From Pleurodeles waltl (lineage: Eukaryota; Chordata; Amphibia; Caudata; Salamandridae), in the NCBI RefSeq assembly GCF_031143425.1, contig NC_090445.1:1581470049-1581534048 (forward strand): a stretch of 64,000 bases of DNA, written 5' to 3'. The notes under the pieces were generated by a model. It was not told the DNA's origin. It did no database searches and was given only the letters and a program-made list of their open reading frames with translations. The stretch's first letter is position 1. Each line of letters begins with the position of its first letter. Positions 41,601 to 50,145 of this stretch are shown here, in pieces. A program made the position numbers and the translations under genes.

Positions 41601-41852
41601 AAACCTCACCTTCCTGTGTCTTCCCCTACCCTGGCTCGTTGGGTTAAATGGGTTATGTCCCTTGCTGGCATCGATATTAGTGCCTTTGGTGCCCATTCGG
41701 CCAGAGGGGCTATGGCCTCTCGCGCCTTTTGGGCAGGTTCCTCTTTACAGGATATTCTCAAGTCTGCAGACTGGTCGAATGAAAATACGTTTAGAACTTT
41801 TTATTGTAAGCCGATTTCTCATGTCTCAGATTCTGTGATTGCAATGCTTTGA
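38607..41852 (+). CDS. DIRS Gag C-terminus continuing into tyrosine recombinase frame
   Basis: 1,081 codons in the same frame as gag. Residues 1-140 are the basic Gag end (SIERRKSLLLKIDPKL, then RGYRSRGYSNRG). About 140-740 overlap the RT gene in another frame and read as Ser-rich text. Residues about 755-1081 are a tyrosine recombinase: an N-terminal SAM-like part (ARAPGTSRAYKSAWSLWHSW), catalytic Arg in SIKRISDVRALE, HXXR in AHSARGA (about 41,694-41,711) and Tyr in TFRTFYCK (about 41,793-41,810). It would integrate the circular DNA product. Heavy overlap of RT and recombinase frames is known in DIRS; an unbroken frame linking gag to recombinase is less expected. Confidence 0.85.
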   Translation: MLGNANTQLSIERRKSLLLKIDPKLTSLASKDEGPVAKGLLFGDSFIKDLGKYVSTFASLDKAQLSMKKKFSSRVFARAGKGRSRFAGRSIRNQYSNRDSFNQQSQLESYSGYKPKFYPRRSRGYRSRGYSNRGDQTSGKYFRFWPSSCRRQISFVSRLMAFSHLRSVGDSICSRVPVGILSDASSRSRPYTPSFFPRAKRASARRNPISPGQVRNRACSIRLFGLPQHHLSSSEEKSQISTSVESQGFQQLHNLSSLQDGDYSPSQGYSASSRLASQTGSAGRLSHSPYPSFAQEVSSIPMAGLFLPLSSSSLRPFFRSMVFHQDSQTRRSLSPVSQGAFNSLFGRLPFDGTGQESTSRSSSTVSKLASRSRFSHQCAKVGFSSDSNTGVSRFSNRYYSVGVAAPATQGIIDQEGDSSLPFPSAYLSQKSGTPSRSVSFFHSGNLPRSFTLSSPTTAQDTSSSQRSRLFGSLGLRCRIQRRASVVANASRCLERQNYLLCRPRPCIRILCKSDGLGREMWSVLDWGRMVSEGVLLAHQQFRDACRFLCHPHFCKKQGKLHHPSQDGQFVRGQIHQSPRRYQVQGTLLSSKTSLGILSASSDFSQGGVLARQIQYSSGLVFQTPSRFQRLAIAPFSVQSPFFYLWRNVHRSVCFSPQFSPSFLFQLEARSASPGYRCLSSDLAVFPSICIPPFPSHSQGPRSSVQATVYSGDCNSFLANPTVVSDSIRVGDRSAYLAASIPRSPLETPGPTTSIDPRRVPVPHSLEGFGSSWRASGISEDAVKFIQQARAPGTSRAYKSAWSLWHSWCLDRDSDPFSASVVLIINFLASLASQGKAYRTINLYRSAISAEHQRVDGRPVGEHPLVCQLLKGVRYVNTPSPKYNVMWDVTLVLRFLTSWPDNELLSLKQLSAKLTMLLCLVSIKRISDVRALEVTSFFFSPLGVSFQIKRRTKTNLSSINYPFFPSQPKICVGNCLKTYVTRTADLRSSSSSQLLISFQKPHLPVSSPTLARWVKWVMSLAGIDISAFGAHSARGAMASRAFWAGSSLQDILKSADWSNENTFRTFYCKPISHVSDSVIAML
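38833..41067 (+). CDS. DIRS reverse transcriptase-RNase H-methylase-like protein
   Basis: 744 open codons, +1 relative to the gag/recombinase frame and wholly inside it; no ATG at the start, so frameshifting or another translation mechanism is implied. RT core about residues 120-330: KFRLVLNLRAFN, RLDLQDAYLTVPI, LPFGLSSAPWCFTK and catalytic YLDD at 39,637-39,648. RNase H follows: residue 435 is Tyr in SYASRTGWGA where Asp is usual (TDAS), so the first catalytic carboxylate is missing; LEMLA and MDNLSAV are kept. Then IDLFASRLN...YFSWRPDPQALATDAF (about 574-612), the conserved segment called the DIRS methylase-like domain. It copies element RNA to DNA. Confidence 0.92.
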   Translation: MPGPAKAGVALPAVPSGINIPTETLSTSNHSLNPIQDTNRSSIPVAQEATVPEVTPTGETKPPVSISASGLPPVGGRLALCLDSWRSLTSDPWVIQSVQGYLLEFYQMPVQGRVPIPLVFSQEQNELLRVEIQSLLAKCAIEPVQFDSSGFLSTIFLVQKKNHKFRLVLNLRAFNNFIIYRHFKMETILHLRDILLHRDWLVRLDLQDAYLTVPIHHSHRKFLQFQWQDSFYHFRVLPFGLSSAPWCFTKILKPVAAFLRSHRVRLILYLDDFLLMAQDKNLLLDHLQLCLNLLRGLGFLINVQKSVLVPTQTLEFLGFQIDTTLSVLQLPQHKVSLIKKEIRHSLSLPHISLRNLARLVGLLASSIQAIFPGPLHYRALQRLKIRHLHKGLAYSDPLVLDAESKEELQWWLTHLDAWNGRTIFSAAPDLVLESYASRTGWGARCGQFSTGGAWSLKESFLHINSLEMLAGSFAIRTFAKNRVSCTILLRMDNLSAVRYINHLGGTRSKVLSSLAKHLWEYCLPRRISVKAVFLPGKFNTVADWYSRHLHDSSDWQLHPSVFSHLSSIFGEMSIDLFASRLNSHLPSYFSWRPDPQALATDAFLQIWPSSLLYAFPPFLLIPRVLAQVCRQRSILVIVTPFWQTQPWYPTLLELAIVPPIWLPQFPDLLLKPQGQQHQLILDGSLFLIAWKVSGRPGEPQEFRRTLLNLSSRPEPLELPGPTSQLGPFGTAGVWTGIQIPFQRV

Positions 41853-41856
41853 ACAT

Positions 41857-41955
41857 GCATAATATGAGCCTCCGGTCTTGTAATAAAATTGAGATTTTCC
41901 TAGCCTTGGTGTCTGAAAGGCTAGATTTTATTAAAGACACGGAGGCGAGTATTAT
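41857..41955. other. DIRS internal complementary region
   Basis: The first half (GCATAATATGAGCCTCCGG..TAATAAAAT) is the inverse of the left terminus, and the second half (TGAGATTTTCCTAGCC..GAGTATTAT) is the inverse of the right terminus. It therefore bridges both ends, as expected for the DIRS template that guides formation of a circular intermediate. It starts four bases after the recombinase stop codon. Confidence 0.93.
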
Positions 41956-42192
41956 CCCACCACGATTTAACCCGCCCTGTTTCTCTCTTCCAGTGCCAAC
42001 TCCCTCTTCCAGTGTTGGCTCAACTTGATGCACACCAACGTCTCTTACAGAGCTTGGACTTGATCGGCATCGACTATTCCTCCCAGTCGGCCTTCGGTCT
42101 CCGTCATCTTCAAGATTGCTGCATGGACTTTATGACTTTGGTTTTTATGTTCTATGTAATTGTTTTGGTTACTTCTCCTCTGTAGTTCGCAT
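41956..42192 (+). other. DIRS segment between internal complementary region and right repeat
   Basis: Non-coding, pyrimidine-rich sequence (CTCTCTTCCAG, GTCTCTTACAG) with a short duplicated block CCAACTCCCTCTTCCAGTG/CTTCCAGTGTTGG. No gene is seen. Confidence 0.5.
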
Positions 42193-42424
42193 CAAGAAAA
42201 GAGGACTTGTTGCTCGCAGTTAAGATATTAGTAGTGCATTGTGATATCCCATTGGTTACTACACTATGATGTCATTTTGTGGTTCTTTGTTTCTGGGAAC
42301 TGTAGTTCTTGCTTGGCTGCTGTTGTAATTAAAGCAAGAAAAGACTGCATAATACTCGCCTCCGTGTCTTTAATAAAATCTAGCCTTTCAGACACCAAGG
42401 CTAGGAAAATCTCAATTTCACTGC
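42193..42424. repeat. DIRS right inverted terminal repeat
   Basis: Inverse of 37,080-37,279 with an extra outer segment containing CTAGCC...GGCTAG, able to form its own hairpin. Unequal repeat lengths are normal for DIRS. The outermost base is C at 42,424. Confidence 0.9.
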
Positions 42425-43739
42425 ACCATTCCTAAGGGCCTCCCTGTGGGGGAACACCTCCTTTGCATACATTCTACCTGGCACAGATATAATGTGTCGC
42501 AACTGTTTATAAACTGGCGCAATGGTACCATTGTGCCAGTTTGTAAATATGGCTGGGGTGGGCAACTGTTCTGCGCTGCCGTAGCGTCAGAAAAAATTAT
42601 GCTACAGCTTTGTAGGGGACTTGTAAATGAGCCCCAAAGATTCTTACCTGCTCCTACAACCTCCGTGCATTATATCAATGTGCCTCCTTTGCCATACTTT
42701 ACACTGGCGACGAGGGCAAAGTTGCACGTACCAGCAGATACTGGTGTCCAGTGTTGCATGATGGGAGAAGGAATTGGTACTGCTGGCATATGCATATGTG
42801 GACCGCAGACACACCATGAGGGGCTGAGTGCCGGGACCATCTTAATAGACCGTCACCTTCATGGTCTGAATCGAGGATGTGACAGCACGGTGATTGGTTT
42901 ATTCCACGTTATTCTGTTTATTGCATTAACCGAACGGCTGCTGGGCGCAGTGGCACTGTTATTGATTGAATCACGTTACTTAGCCAATTTATTGGCCGAA
43001 TCGCTGATGAGTGTGTTGCTCCTTTTGTACTCTGAGAGGTCATGTTGTGACGCATAACGTGTTTTCCGCATGTTATTTCAGTGGAAGCTACATCCCAGGA
43101 AGTCATATTTCGATTAGACGGACGTCAGAATTCTCTTTGGGTACTTTTACAGTTCATACTTGTTACAGATTGTATGGACTTCTACAAGGACTCATCAATA
43201 GCGCAACCGAAAGCATGGTGATGTGCACACCCACATCTAATGATTGACAATTGTGACAACTTTTTTTTGTTTTACCCTATACATATAGATTTTTACCTAA
43301 TTATAATTTACTAGTAACTCAAGGTTTTCTGTGGAAATGTGTTACTCTTTAGCAATAATATCACACATTGACAAGAGCAGCAGTTTATTATTGACTGAAC
43401 GCAATGTGTGTTATTAGTTGTTCTTATTGATAATGTCAAGGATTGTACCACCTCCTACATTTCTCTCCATGCCTGGTGAACCTTCTAAGGGCTAAGACAT
43501 ATGGGAGGGACTGTTTTTAGAGTACATTTAGATACTAGAAGGAGGCGATTGTGGACCAGAAAATAAATTAGCCTTTCTTAACCATTGCTTAGGTGTTTTT
43601 GGTTTGAACGAATACTGTTTTAAATAATCCTGGCAATCTTGATGTATATCAATGCGCATCCAAACAGATGTGTGTGGCATGAAAAAAGAAAATAATGTTG
43701 TCATAGGACTATTTAATTTTTACTCTAGAAGACAAGGAG
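42425..43739. other. no gene seen; foldback fragment and possible gypsy leader
   Basis: About 42,425-42,625 holds a foldback (AAACTGGCGCAATGG/CCATTGTGCCAGTTT) that is probably the rest of the MITE into which DIRS inserted. At 42,705-42,716 CACTGGCGACGAGG follows a terminal CA and resembles LTR/primer-site junctions of vertebrate gypsy elements; the gypsy gag remnant starts 1 kb later. The open frame 42,446-43,057 has no recognisable domain and I do not call it a gene. Confidence 0.4.
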
Positions 43740-45250
43740 TAGTTAGACCATAGAGGAATGTGCATCTGTATTAAGATCTCTAGCTTCAACTTGCAATGTT
43801 GGACACATAAACTATGAACAAGTACTTCGCAATCAAATTTTAATAGGAACCAGTAATAAGAAAATTCAAGAAAGGTTATGGACAGGCATTGATACGTCTC
43901 TTACTGCTGCCATTGATATTGCAAAAGCTATTGAACATTCTGAGAAATGTGTTCAGAAGATTAGATGCAGACTAGATAATGGCGATCATATTGTAATGAA
44001 AAATGGAGGGAACAAGTTAAAAAAACCTACGTTGCACAAGGTTGATTCCAAGAAAGGACCAGTATTGTTTTACAGATGTGGTAGTGGATCTCATTTAGGC
44101 AATTCAAAATACTGCCCAGCCACAGATAAGGCATGTTCTAAGTGCAAAAAGAAGGGGCATTTCATTTGACTACGTAGGTCAAACACTAGAAGAGCGGTAC
44201 ATCTCATACATCACAGTGATGACAGTGTACCTGTCTGTGACAACATCGATTAGAATGTAAACACCATTTTAAGTGTGAGTGTGGGAAAAGTGAAGAGGGA
44301 TTTTCTGTCATGCCATATCACTATAGATGGGCAATGGGCCACGGTTCTAGTAGACTCATGTGTGTGGGACGCTATTATTGGACAAAATATTGTCAAGGAG
44401 AGATGACCCAATAAATTCTTATTGCCACCCGATGTGTCACTCGGTGGGTATACAGGACATAAAATTGGTTTGTTTGGGGATTGTTGGGCAGACCTCGAAT
44501 TTTCAGGATGTTGTACTTATTTGAAAGTGTATGTGGCAAGAAATGGTAATCACTGTTAGGTTGGCCTCACCAAGAAGAAATGGGGATTAGGATGGATCCC
44601 TGGTCGAACTCTTCAGTATACATAATTGACAATACAGAAAATTCCAGCCATTATACAAATTCTCCACAATTGGATGAGTTTGTGGCAAGTTTAAAAAGCA
44701 AGTGTGGTGCTGTTTTCCAAGATAAGCTGTGGAACTATAGTGGATTTAAGCACCGCATAAAGTTGAGTGAAATTATTGTTTTGTGTTAATTTACACAAAC
44801 TCAACAGTGCTATATGGGTTGTCTTCCATCCTCTTCCCACCCTGCATGAGATGGTCACAACTTTAGTACGGGCGAAGGTACATTCTGCATTGAACCTAGC
44901 AAGCAGTTATCATCAGTAAGGCTTGAGGATGAATCAAAGAATTTAACATAATTCATCACACCTAAAGGTTTGTTTAGGTATTGCCACATGCCTTTGAACT
45001 TACAAGTGCTGCAAGTTTTCTGAAAATGTAATGAAGCAAATACTGGAAAGCATAACCAGAGCAATAGCCTTTCAGGATCACATTTTAGTTTTTTGGCAAC
45101 ATGCGGAAAAGCATGACAGCAATTTGGAAAATGTCTTACCTACATTGTCAAACAGAGGTCTCACTTTAAAAATAAATTAATGCAATTTTAGAAAACATGA
45201 GGTTGAGTACCTTGGGCATCTTATTGGTGATTAGAGATCAAACCCAAATT
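43740..45250 (+). pseudogene. Ty3/gypsy remnant 1: gag, zinc knuckles, protease, RT start
   Basis: Gag-like text LRSLASTCNVGHINYEQVLRNQILIG and LTAAIDIAKAIEHSEKC (43,765-43,965), then two zinc-knuckle motifs (44,068-44,169): the first has lost its leading Cys (FYRCG...H...CP), the second is cut by a stop (CSKCKKKGHF). Protease-like DGQWATVLVDSC near 44,324 lacks the Asp-Thr/Ser-Gly. GGYTGHKIGLFG and MGIRMDP (from 44,580) match the region between protease and RT of vertebrate gypsy elements. A degraded RT start runs to about 45,240. Many stops; long dead. Confidence 0.75.
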
Positions 45251-45261
45251 TAAGATAGTGG

Positions 45262-45372
45262 GAGCATTGGTGGAATGTATGGCAAGGATAAGAGGGAGCA
45301 GTGGAATGCTCAGGGTATCAGTTGCTTGGGACGATGTTGGCAGATTACGGGACCTGACGTATGGAATAAACA
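45262..45372 (+). repeat. gypsy LTR-like fragment
   Basis: GGAATGTATGGCAAGGATAA...GGGACGATGTTGGCAGATTACGGG...GGAATAAAC. It follows gypsy remnant 1 and is similar to 23,460-23,572. An AATAAA is placed as in an LTR R region. Confidence 0.55.
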
Positions 45373-48071
45373 TGCTCCTTCAGAGTCTCTGTGCCATTTT
45401 ATTAACGTGACTCTTTGCCAATCTTTACCGTTTCTATCATTGAGATAATTATTTTAGTGGATTCTCCACAGACAAAAATATTCCTCCGGAGTATTTTGCA
45501 CTTACCTCACAAATCAAAGGATTTTCGAGTTACCAATCAATCCTATTGGACCCTAAACCCAACCGCTTCTGCAATAAATTAGCTTTAATCTCAACTCTAA
45601 TAGAGTGGAACAGAGGCATGCTTGGATGCAACCAGCAGCCCACAGAGGATACGGCTGCAGCCCTGTTTGAAGACTCCTCCCATATCTTCATCCAAGACCT
45701 AACCATAAATCCCTCCAAACGTGCCTCTGTGTCTTGATGGTCAAAAACAGAAAACAACATGTTTAACTCATGCTTACTAAATCCTTATGTCCTGTGTAAT
45801 GAAATGGGAGCTTAGTTTCTACAGGGTTCCATTTTTCGTGGATGTCCAGTTCTGATGTCCACCTTTATTCCTCTTGCGCAGCCTAGGCACTGTGAGTCCT
45901 TTTCACAGCAAGAGCTATGCCTTGTCCAATCTGATCAATGGCAAGTGAACCGTGGAGTGTGGGTCAGACTTTGGAAGGTGAGGCTCAGCTTCTTGCCTGT
46001 CTTCATTAGTCCTGGAACTTTCAAAGCAGGGGCCAATGTACTAATATATTCATGAATCAATGAGTACAAAGTACGAGCCTCGGTATAATCTTGCCTCAGA
46101 ACTCATAGTGTTCCTATGTAAGAGTCGTTTACAGTGGGCTTCTTTCAGCCCTGTAGGAGCTCTGGTTCTTTTCCTCATGTCCCTCTGCTCTGTCCCAATC
46201 AGAACAGAAAACCAACATTTTAGTCACAGGCACCATGTGCCTGCCTGTGCACCTCTCCCCTTCTTTGGGCAGGGTTAGATCGTGAATGCTGTGGGTCTGT
46301 TTCACTAATGTTTCACACAATGTAGCAGTGCAGCAAAACAAGGAAGGAACATGTGCAGAGCCATATCTTCTTAGATTTACTTCCTCCTGCTGCCATCCCC
46401 TCCACTGGTGCAAAGACAGGCTGCCTTGCACAACACACCGCCCCCACCACATTGCAGATGTCAGTGTGAGCTGTCTAGCACAATCTGGAAGCATACTATT
46501 TCAGTGAGAACTCATATGCGTAGACAATCCCAGAAGGAACCCACACGTTGGATGAATGCTGTTTACTGTAGCATACATACAATGTATGGGTTTTTGTTTT
46601 TGGAAATAAACACATTCCCTTTGTTAAAGCCTTCTTCAAGGAAGCATTCTTTTTTTACGCAAAGCCCGGTCTTGTTATTTTAATAGATTATGCTTTGCAT
46701 TAAAAATATGGGTACTTCTGCTGATCCGCCGCAGTAATGTCCTCTTGATTCAAAGCAACACAAAGCAGTGGAGAGGAATTCTAATGCTAAGATAAGGGCC
46801 CCTCGGTAGTGGAAGGCACACTTTGCATTGGACAGCAAGTACCCCTGTGAGATTTTATATCAATTTACATTGATTTGCATGGTTTTGCACTGACACAAAT
46901 CCTTTGTAAATCCGGGCCTATGTCTTCGTCTCTCTTTCCTATGATTTTTCACATTGTGATTTAGCCTACCAATGTCAGAGAAGAACTACAGAAATTTGGT
47001 AATAAGCTCTTTAAAGTCCTTCTTGATTCACTTAAAACTTTTCAATCACTGCAGGCCAACAGCCAATGCCAAAGGAAATTGATGAAAAATTAAAACTCTG
47101 TGTTTAGAGGTAGAACTGAAAGTAGTAAATGTGGAGGGGATTTAAAAGCAGACACAGCAACTGGTGTGGTAGGGGGAAAGACAGATGTCAAAGCCAGGAC
47201 ATTCTGATGAGATGAGGAGATTCTGAGTTCCAGGAGAGTTGGTCTGCCTGAGATTCTCTAGCTCTTCAAGTGCACTTTCACATATCACATTAACTTCAAT
47301 TTTGAATACCTCTCCGACCCTGTGTGTGCTACTACCAAGTGTGATCACCTTCATCAGCATGTCTATCTTTTGCTTACTGTGCCCCTGAGGCAGGTGGAAA
47401 GCCTGTGCTCTATGTGACTATAGTAGAGATATACCAAAGATTAAGCTAGAATGCCAAGTGTTGTGCAAGTCTTTGCAAAGAGGCTCTATGGTGTGTCACC
47501 AAGATGCACAACTTTCCAAGACCCCGATGTTGCCAAAATATGCCATCCAAGGGCGGCTCCTCCCTTAGGGCAGAGGAGCTTTGTCCCCCCCCCACCAGCA
47601 GCAGACGCTGCAAACCTTTCACCACAAAGGGATAATAAACTAGGTTTATTATCTCTTCATGGTGGAAGGGGCGGGCCATGGGGGTATGAAGCAGTGAGGG
47701 GAGTGCACTGTGCACTCACCTCACTGTGCATGTATGTTTGGCCGGGGGTCTCGGGCCGGCCAAACACACATGCGTTGTAGGCTCTCTCCAGCCCAGCAAC
47801 ACAGTTGAAGGTCCTGACCAACTAACAAATGCTGCAATTCTTGAGTTTGATCTAGTGATTTACTTTTCATTTTTTTTACATCTATGGATTACCATCTATG
47901 GATTACCACTATGCCAAACTCTGACACCATTATTTCTGAGTCATTCAAATTAGCCACTTTTACTTTGGAGGAAATGGTGTTTATAAACAATGCCAGAGTG
48001 TGTGGGACCAGTTTAGGTGTGGAGCGGAAGTGTTCATTGCTCTTTTATTCTATACAGGCAGAAAGACAAGA
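45373..48071. other. no gene seen
   Basis: I find no supported coding region or RNA gene. Open frames on both strands (for example 46,129-46,494 minus, 47,451-47,780 plus) overlap and show no domain. A short inverted repeat TTTGGCCGG...CCGGCCAAA lies at 47,736-47,766. Confidence 0.5.
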
Positions 48072-48965
48072 GCCCAAATTTATACTTTTGCACGCAAAAC
48101 TGCGTTAGTGCAGTTTTGCGTGTAAAAGTATAACACCATTCCTGGACGCCAGCCTGACACCATATTTATGGAATAAATACCCAGTGCTAATGCCCTGTTA
48201 GCATCCTTGTAAAGGATGCTAAACGGGTGGGGGAGGCGAGGGGGGAAACCGTAGCTTGTGAGTCGAATAATGGCACTACACTGTTTAAAGGCAAACAAAT
48301 GCCTCTAAGCAGTGTAACGCCATTTCCTGGCGCACAACCCCCATGGACATGGCTCCTGTCTTATTACAGACAGGAGCCATGCCCACCACTCCAATGGCCA
48401 TGCCTAGGGGACAAATGTCCCCTGGGCATGGCCATTGGGGCAGGGTCATGCAGGGGGCCCCAAGTCAGGGCCCCAGAGTGGGTAAAAAATATATATATAT
48501 ACTTACCGGGTCTTACCTGGGATGGGTCCACCATCCTGTGGTGTCCCTCTAGTGTGGGTGGGGGTGTCCCTGGGGCCAGGGAAGGGCACCCGTGTGCTCT
48601 TTCCATGGTCTCTGACCATGGAAAAAGGCCCACAGGTGCCCTAATGCCTGCCCTGACCCAGGCTTTAAATAATGGCGCTAAGCAAGTTGAGCACCATTAT
48701 TTAAGGCCCCCATCACCCCTGCTATATTTTAGCATGGAGGGATAAATATGGCGGTAAGGCCATATTGTCATTTTCTGGTCGGGAACGCTTACCTTGCATC
48801 TCATTGACGCAAGGTAGGTTTTCACTTCCAGAAAATGCTGTAAACTCCATAACTTTGGCGCTAGACGTGTCTAGCGCCAAAGTATAAATATGGAGTTAGG
48901 TTTGCGCAGAATTAGAGTTTAAACAAATGACGCTAAATCGGCGCAAACCAAGTTTAAATATGGGC
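48072..48965. mobile_element. MITE family D (~894 bp, subterminal hairpins)
   Basis: Starts GCCCAAATTTATACTTT and ends AAGTTTAAATATGGGC. Each end carries a strong hairpin: ACTTTTGCACGCAAAACTGC with its inverse at 48,080-48,125, and ACTTTGGCGCTAGAC/GTCTAGCGCCAAAGT at 48,852-48,883. (TA)n lies at 48,487-48,501. The open frame 48,227-48,745 has no domain and is not called a gene. Confidence 0.65.
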
Positions 48966-49269
48966 CAAAATGTATCAGATGACCTACTGGAACTGCAAGA
49001 CAAGGCAGACCTGCATCAGGTGGAGGCATCCAGCCTCTATAAGCCTGACATTTGTTTGACGAAACTGAATATATACTGTTTTGAGTATCATGAAATAGAA
49101 GTGCCATTTTCAGAAAACTATTCAATGGAGAGGACCCATTTTGGAGACACACCTTAATGGAGAGTCACCATTTTGGGAAAAGTATTCAAGGAGAAAATAA
49201 AATGGGTGAAGAGTATCTCACTGCCCTGAGGAAGCTGGTATCTACATGCGAATCGGGGGTTTAAACAGA

Positions 49270-50145
49270 TAACAGGATTAGGGAGCAAGTGTCACCAAGC
49301 GGCAGTTGTGACAAAAATAAGAGAAGAACTGTGGTTAAATAACAAACCGCCTTTAAGTGCGGTAATCACAGTAGCAAAAAGAGTAGAACACCTCAGGAAA
49401 TGTTTAGAGGTGATAAAAATAAGACTGTAAAGGTGGAGATTGTACATTCAATTGGTAGCTTTATAACAGAGAGTGGATGCATCTTGGAGGGTGGAGTGCA
49501 CAAAGAACCTAAGTTTATAGGGCAGTGTTTCTGATGTGGAATTGGGAAGAACGTGGACGACATGACGTGTCAGAGGAGTTCTGTCAGTGCAGAACATCAA
49601 ATGTCAACGAGATTAGAATGTGAAAAAGTTGTACATAGCTGATGAGTAACGATAATGATAATCCTTCAGAGGTGGTAGAGGCTGAGAAAAGTGAGAAAAG
49701 TAAAATCAGGATGAGGTTGGGTTCATGCTCTCGTATCACTAATGTCTCACAAGATATATCTAAGTTCTGCTTCAGGAAAAAGATCAAACCAGACAAAATG
49801 GCCATCAGTCCTGGAGGCTATAGGTGGCAAGTGATAATAATGTTTGGGTTTTTTCATGCCACCATGGATTTTCAAGGGAAAGTGGTAGCAGGAAAAGTCT
49901 TTGTAGCTATGAAGGAAGATATTATCCGAGAGTAGTCACATCAGAAAGACTTAGGGGTGTACCTGGACTCAAATGCTGTTCCAAAGATTCAATTATGTGA
50001 AACTGTAGAGAAGAGTTTGAATTCTGAAAGTTTATTTCCAGGAGTGTTCATTAGTGGACTCCTGTCTGCAATGGTCAGTTGGAGCCTAGAGCTAAAATAC
50101 ACAGAAAATAAGAACAGTATATTTATACGTTCTATCAATACAAGC
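49270..50145 (+). pseudogene. Ty3/gypsy remnant 2: gag to protease/RT linker
   Basis: Frames give IREELWLNNKPPLSAVITVAKRVEHLRKCL (49,324-49,405), which aligns with the gag block of remnant 1 (LTAAIDIAKAIEHSEKC). QCF.CGIGKNVDDMTCQ near 49,523 is a degraded zinc knuckle. LGSCSRITNVS (near 49,716) sits at the protease active-site position, with the catalytic Asp gone. SPGGYRWQVIIMFGFF and QKDLGVYLDSNAVP match the same post-protease segment (GGYTGHKIG; MGIRMDP) in remnant 1. LFPGVFISG follows, like the entry to RT. Stops separate the pieces. Confidence 0.7.

Larger units (their letters stand above)
37080..42424 (+). mobile_element. DIRS retrotransposon, nearly complete
   Basis: A tyrosine-recombinase retrotransposon: left inverted repeat (37,080-37,279), leader, gag, RT/RNase H plus recombinase in overlapping frames, internal complementary region (41,857-41,955) and right inverted repeat (42,193-42,424). 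The outermost bases are GCAGTGAAAT and its inverse ATTTCACTGC. No target duplication is expected or seen, because DIRS elements integrate by recombination. Defects: a TGA at 38,604-38,606 in gag and loss of an RNase H Asp. DIRS elements are abundant in salamander genomes. Confidence 0.93.

Noticed and set aside
42446..43057. 203-codon open frame after the DIRS
   Set aside because: It crosses a foldback fragment and a possible gypsy LTR/leader junction; no domain recognised.
48227..48745. 172-codon open frame in MITE family D
   Set aside because: It lies inside a foldback element with no domain; a composition effect.
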